Source: Guillardia theta CCMP2712
Lineage: Eukaryota > Cryptophyceae > Pyrenomonadales > Geminigeraceae
DNA: 64,000 nucleotides
Direction: 5' to 3'
NCBI RefSeq assembly: GCF_000315625.1
Contig: NW_005434604.1
Location: 344,278-408,277 of the forward strand
In this document: one piece after another, positions 59,807 through 64,000 of the stretch
How the letters are laid out: the number at the start of each line of letters is the position of its first letter
Numbering within the stretch: the first letter of the stretch is position 1
Notes under the pieces: model-generated
Databases searched by the model: none
The model's input: only the letters and a program-made list of their open reading frames with translations
What the model was told of the DNA's origin: nothing
Program-made: the position numbers and the translations under genes

Positions 59807-60462
59807 ATGCAGAGCTCTCCTGACCACGACTGCTTCCGTACTCGAGGAGTGCTCTCCCGCGACACCATCGTCGAGATCTACAAGCTCCGCACAAACGATA
59901 AGAAAATCAAGACCGCCGCAAGCGCCTCGGTAGGCCTCAAGCACGGCGTTACGGCCAAGGCCATCCGAGACATCTGGAACCGGCGGACATGGTGGAACGT
60001 GACGGAGGCGCTATGGACGGAGGAGGAGCGGGAGGACTACGCGAGGAGGCGGAAGCCATGCGGGAAGGCGGGGAGGCCTCGAGGGTCCAAGGACTCGAAG
60101 CCTCGCAAGTCAAGGCGAAAGCAGGTAGAGCCCGACCAGGCGGAGGGACAAGTCAAAGCTCAGGAGAGCGAGAAGAGCGAGAGCAGTGACGACGACAAGC
60201 TCTCGGTAGACATTGAGGAGGTGAGAGAGTGGTGCCACCAGCAGGTGCCTAGAGACCAGGGCACTACAGCATAGGTGACGACCTTTGATTGCCGCAGGTT
60301 GACGAGGAAGAGGAAAAAGCGCACGAGCGGGTCGTAGGAGCCAGCAGCACGACCAAAGCCATAGGGCTGAACGCCACCCTCGCGGGACTGAGGCTGAGTC
60401 GAGCGATCCATCTCTGCAGGGAGGAGCTGATGAGAGAGGCGCTGGAGCATGTGACACGATGA
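59807..60462 (+). CDS. Gene B copy 2: HTH-like plus AT-hook protein, 192 aa, two exons
   Basis: Exons 59807-60220 and 60298-60462 join in phase 0 across a 77-nt GT-AG intron (IEE to VDEEEEKAHE). Residues 4-98 match gene A almost exactly (DHDCFRTRGVLSRDTIVEI ... KAGRPRGSKDSK), giving the same HTH-like module and AT-hook. The remainder differs: a Lys/Glu-rich linker (KSRRKQVEPDQAEGQVKAQE), an acidic block, then LAGLRLSRAIHLCREELMRE and the end ALEHVTR. That last motif parallels gene A's SREELWGEALRHVMR, so A and B are old paralogs whose 5' halves were recently made identical. A DNA-binding role is inferred. Confidence 0.82.
59817..60101. repeat. Right arm of the ~284-bp inverted repeat (5' half of gene B)
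   Basis: Mirror partner of 57049-57332. Homology starts a few codons after the B start and ends after the codons for GSKDSK. Confidence 0.92.
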
Positions 60463-63400
60463 GGAACCAAGAAGCGACGCGAGGGACAAGGAGCTTGTCG
60501 GACGGATTGTCTGAGCGTAGAAGTCGCATCTATTTGGGCGCGGGGTGACGAGGCCTTGCTGGAGCTTGTATTCATGCATATGGGATATATGCTACCATAG
60601 GGCAAGCGTTGTGTAGATCCATCGGCTTCGGTATACTACAGTTGCGACGACCAGACGACGGGTGTAAGGATGACTTTGACACGTGACATGGACGCCTGCA
60701 TGCGTTGCTTGCGATGATTGCGGGGACGGGAAGCGCTTTGTACTAGCGAGAAGTGCAAGGCGACGGGCTGGCTGAAGGGAGAGGAGCAAACGGCGGCAGA
60801 GGGGCAGGTAGACCAAAGACAGCTTCTTGTCGAGAGATGACTCATGGAACCAAGCGCCGCCAATGCTGCCAGGAGACATCATCATTCAAACACATAAACA
60901 CATATACCTTGCCTTCTATTACACATTATACCTTCCATGGAGTGGCCTATTCAAGGGCTCGTTCCTCGATTTCAAGGCAGGCAAGGGAGATCGGTCGAGC
61001 GCATTTGGGTCCCCCAATGAACACACATCGTCAGCTGTGCCATGCTCATAGGGCATGCTTGGCAACCATCAGTATGACAGATGAAGAGAACACGCGGTTG
61101 CGTAGCTATCTGCCGCCCACGCGAGTACGGCCCGGCAAGTATCAAATCACTCCAGGCGCAGGCAAGAAGGCGAGACTGGCCTGACTAGGCAGAAGCATCC
61201 GTGTGATATCGCTGATCCGCTCAGGGCACAGTCTGGGCGCTTGCGATATGCGTCCAGATGATCGAGGTCGATCCGACAGGAGTTGCAGCAGGAAACGCTT
61301 GGCGTACGTCGGTCTGGGATGCTTGTTTTTGCGTGGTGACATGGCAGACGTTTGCCGTGACAGACGCTGCATATGGTCAGGTGAGCGTATAGAGTAATAC
61401 TCCTGCAGGCTTCAGGCGCCTCACGCTCCTTCGACCTACTCGCTTACACCCTGCACAAGCGCTGGCAGCTTCTGTTTGCGTTTGACGCTGTACGGAGCCT
61501 TGCCGGTCGTGAGTGCTTCATGTATCCACGAGCAGCACGGAGGCTGATGGCGATGAGAGGAGGCTTGGAGGTCGAGGGGAAGGGGCCGTCCCTCTCCGTC
61601 TCCCGCATCCTCATCGTCTCCTCCGTGTCGCATGCTACTGGTCCTTGCTAGTCGCCATGAAGGCCGGGAAGGAAGATGGGGGCGCATCTTGGTGGGGGCA
61701 GGGGGGGTGGGGGTGGAAGTTTAAAAGCCGATTGTTTTTTAAAACCGAGCGAAATCGGGGAGCCTGAGAACAGACATGAAGGCGAGGGCACTCAGAGGGA
61801 AGAGGAAGGGAGGGAGGCTTGGAGGAGAGAGGGAGAGGCTCGGGACGAGTCTGAGACCAAGCGCGGTCTGTGAGATGATGATGGGCGTACTCAAAACAGC
61901 AGAGATGTCACGGGAAGGCACACTGATGCCTGTCACAGGAAGGATAGGGTCTACGGTACAGGAAGGATAGGCTTATGCTGATATAGGACATGAAAGCAAA
62001 CCATACAGCTGCTGAGGCCAAACATACAGCTGCGGAGGCAAAACATACAGCAGCAGTTATGTACAGAGGCAGCCATGTTGATCGAACGATGGAGATACAT
62101 CCAGGAAGAAGAGTGAGTACCAGGGCATATCAAGAGCAGGAGCTTAGTGGAGACACACTTGAGGAGCAAGGGAGTCAGTGGGGAAGCTGCGGATGAGGAG
62201 AGGTAGCCGGATGGATAGGCAGTGCAAAGCAAGATGACATCTGTTTGCAGCGACAGCACAAGCAAGGTTGAAAGGGTTCACAAGGACACAAGGAGGGAGG
62301 GAGGGAGGGAGGGAGGGTGATAGAGAGGGAAAGGGAGGCTGAGAACTTGTCCCAGGCTCACTGCTGGATGGCAACCAGAGATCCTGACGATGCACCTTGC
62401 CGTACTCAGAGCTCCTGGCTTCCAGCTTGATGGCGGGATGCACAGGAAGCACAGGAAGGCGTCGGAGTCGAGGAGATCAGGGCATGGCATGAACAAGCAG
62501 GGCATGGTCGCAGAGAGGCAGCGGATGAGATCCGACGGGGTGAGCTGCGAGACATTTGCTCCAAACCATGGACTGACAGAAGAAGGGGGGCGAGTAGAAA
62601 GCATCCTATTTGATACGGAGCGATCAAGAGAAAATAGGCTGGGCCGAGCAAGTGCGTCGTTAGATCAGTGTCGATGATCAGAGCAAACCCAGCAGGCCGC
62701 ATCTTTGGCTACGGCCCATGCTAGAAAAGGCGACTTTACGCAGGCTGCGAGGCCCAGGCCCGCGGTCCTGCGATCCTACGATCCCGCACCTGTCCACGAC
62801 CAAAGTCCAGACGGATCAGGGAATGACGACCGGGATGGATCAACAGGCGCCGCAGGAAGGCGCTTTCTCCTGGCTGGTAGCACCAGTAAGATCATCATCA
62901 GCCTATTGATTCCTCTTCTTTGTCGATGCCGGTAAGGCTTGGCCGGACCTGGAGTCACGGACGGAGAGGCTGGAGATAGGTGAGGGTATCTGTATGCGAG
63001 CCATCAGGACGAGAGTCTTGGCACGCGTGCACAGCTTCCCGTGCGGTGTAAGGCGTTCAGGAGGCGAACCGCAGATCGAGCTGGTCTAGGGGCAAGGGGA
63101 CGATAGCACAAGCTCCAGGCCTAAGGATTTCTGTGATCTTGAGTCCTTTTACCCCAGGCCTGGTGAAGGCTGGACACAGCCGGTCCCGTCAGCCTCTGCA
63201 GCTGCGTGAGTGTGCTTGTGCCATTCTCAGCTTCAAGACAGATCCTACAGACGAGGCGCCTGCTCGAGGCGGGGACATGAGACGTACGCCAATAGGCCAA
63301 GGCAGGCGTGAGATGCAGGAGTCTGCATGTATATACATCACTCGCGACAAACTGCTCCCTGTACACACTGCGAGCTCGGTGCTGTCCGGGGGTAAGAAGG

Positions 63401-63481
63401 ATGCAGGTGCAGGCGACTGCGACAGTGGAATGGCCCCTGGGGCTGCTGCTACGGACTGGCCGCTGCTCTCCGCTGTGGTTG
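60463..63481. other. Array unit DNA between B copy 2 and A copy 3; no secure gene
   Basis: Near-identical repeat of 53681-56688. It has the same unassigned open stretches (about 61075-61184, 61411-61650, 61990-62118, 62480-62677), the same 21-bp triplicate and the same gene-A-like fragment (about 62386-62437). Indels between the copies include acaagg (about 62285) and gcacaggaa (about 62447). Confidence 0.5.
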
Positions 63482-64000
63482 TCATCGCATGACGTGCCGC
63501 AGAGCCTCGCCCCAAAGCTCCTCCCTTGACATGTGGATGGGTCGGGGCAGCCCCGCTCCCTCGCTCCAGCTGCTGTATGCGATGCCTATCGATGCCCGAG
63601 CCTCGTCGTCATCCCCACGACTTGTGCTCTTCTTGTCTTCGCCTTCCGCGTCCTCTTCGCTCTCGTCCTCGTCCTCCCGCTCGTCGCCTTCTGACGACGA
63701 CGATGCACCTTGCCGTACGCAGAGCTCCTGCCTGCCAGCTTGATGGCTGTCACTGGGCCGGTCAGTCCTGTCTCGGGCTTGCTCGTCTACTCTACTGGCT
63801 GCCATGCTTATCTGACCTGCCCCGATCTTTGCTCTCCGCTTCTTCGAGTCCTTGGACCCTCGAGGCCTCCCCGCCTTCCCGCATGGCTTCCGCCTCCTCG
63901 CGTAGTCCTCCCGCTCCTCCTCCGTCCATAGCGCCTCCGTCACGTTCCACCATGTCCGCCGGTTCCAGATGTCTCGGATGGCCTTGGCCGTAACGCCGTG
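63482..64000 (-). CDS. Gene A copy 3, 5' end beyond the window
   Basis: The stop at 63482 and the C-terminal two thirds match copy 2 at 56689 onwards. The window ends within codons for HGVTAKAIRDIWNRRTW, so the N-terminal part lies to the right. This shows that the array continues past the window. Confidence 0.85.
   Translation of the reverse strand, partial: HGVTAKAIRDIWNRRTWWNVTEALWTEEEREDYARRRKPCGKAGRPRGSKDSKKRRAKIGAGQISMAASRVDEQARDRTDRPSDSHQAGRQELCVRQGASSSSEGDEREDEDESEEDAEGEDKKSTSRGDDDEARASIGIAYSSWSEGAGLPRPIHMSREELWGEALRHVMR

Larger units (their letters stand above)
51597..64000. repeat. Tandem array of a ~6.8-kb unit carrying head-to-head genes A and B
   Basis: Sequence from about 51600 recurs at about 56300 and 63090. 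DNA after gene B at 53390-56395 recurs at 60200-63185. Spacing is 6793 bp between copies 2 and 3 of gene A and 6782 bp between the two B regions. Copies differ by rare substitutions and a few indels: copy 2 has an extra block of about 52 bp at about 57770-57825, and copy 1 lacks about 60 bp present at 56330-56390. The first unit is shortened by a deletion of about 2 kb. The right edge is outside the window. No reverse transcriptase, integrase or transposase is visible in the unit. Confidence 0.95.

Noticed and set aside
51597-64000. Retrotransposon or DNA transposon with known enzymes
   Set aside because: No reverse transcriptase, integrase, DDE transposase, tyrosine recombinase or helicase motif was seen in any frame of the unit.

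Overview
The window is nuclear DNA of a microbial eukaryote. Almost every recognisable gene is split by short GT-AG introns, mostly about 50-150 nt. The gene families are eukaryotic: a formin, the ER-Golgi protein Yos1, an EMAP-like microtubule protein, a SET-MYND methyltransferase, an importin-11-type karyopherin and a spliced alpha-carbonic-anhydrase relative. Two cytosolic-type tRNA-Leu genes carry eukaryotic A and B boxes. Compact introns, many simple repeats, very GC-rich islands and one protein with a possible bipartite plastid leader would suit an alga such as a cryptophyte. That placement is inference, and no marker gene here proves it.

Layout. 1-5007 (+) is the 3' part of a formin (FH1 plus FH2 exons), broken by a 100-N gap. 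5123-5755 (-) is a complete three-exon YOS1 gene of 81 codons. 6645-8317 (-) encodes a parallel beta-helix protein in six exons. 8695-10689 (-) is an intronless type I membrane protein. 11666-12969 (+) is a multi-span membrane protein. 13391-14690 (-) is a conserved-looking protein with a leader peptide. 15819-16763 (+) is an intronless HTH plus PB1 protein between two GC-rich islands. 17814-18386 (+) is a small coiled-coil protein. 19072-21080 (+) is a membrane-anchored carbonic-anhydrase-related protein that has lost two zinc ligands. 21409-26098 (-) appears to join an FkbM-type methyltransferase to two glycosyltransferase-like regions. 26701-29890 (+) is a secreted or lumenal ankyrin-repeat protein. 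30304-32827 (+) is an acidic protein with four copies of a SKFGNI(Q/R) motif. 32867-37968 (-) is an EMAP-like protein with a long novel C-terminus. 39150-39967 (+) is a methyltransferase carrying a probable one-base frameshift. Two identical tRNA-Leu(AAG) genes follow, then an AT-richer intronless patch (41787-43689). A SMYD gene (-) and an importin-11-like gene (+) diverge from a shared 230-bp promoter region.

From about 51597 to the window end lies a recent tandem array with a unit of about 6.8 kb. The complete unit holds a head-to-head pair of genes, called here A (-) and B (+). They share an almost identical N-terminal HTH-like plus AT-hook module of about 95 residues, so their 5' halves form an inverted repeat of about 284 bp around a 2.5-kb spacer. 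The first unit has lost about 2 kb of the spacer and the 5' half of B through a deletion with 2-bp microhomology. This array is the best candidate in the window for an undescribed mobile or amplifying system.

The genes do not form an operon or one pathway. They are ordinary housekeeping and lineage-specific genes separated by compact intergenic DNA, with repeats and the array concentrated at the right end.
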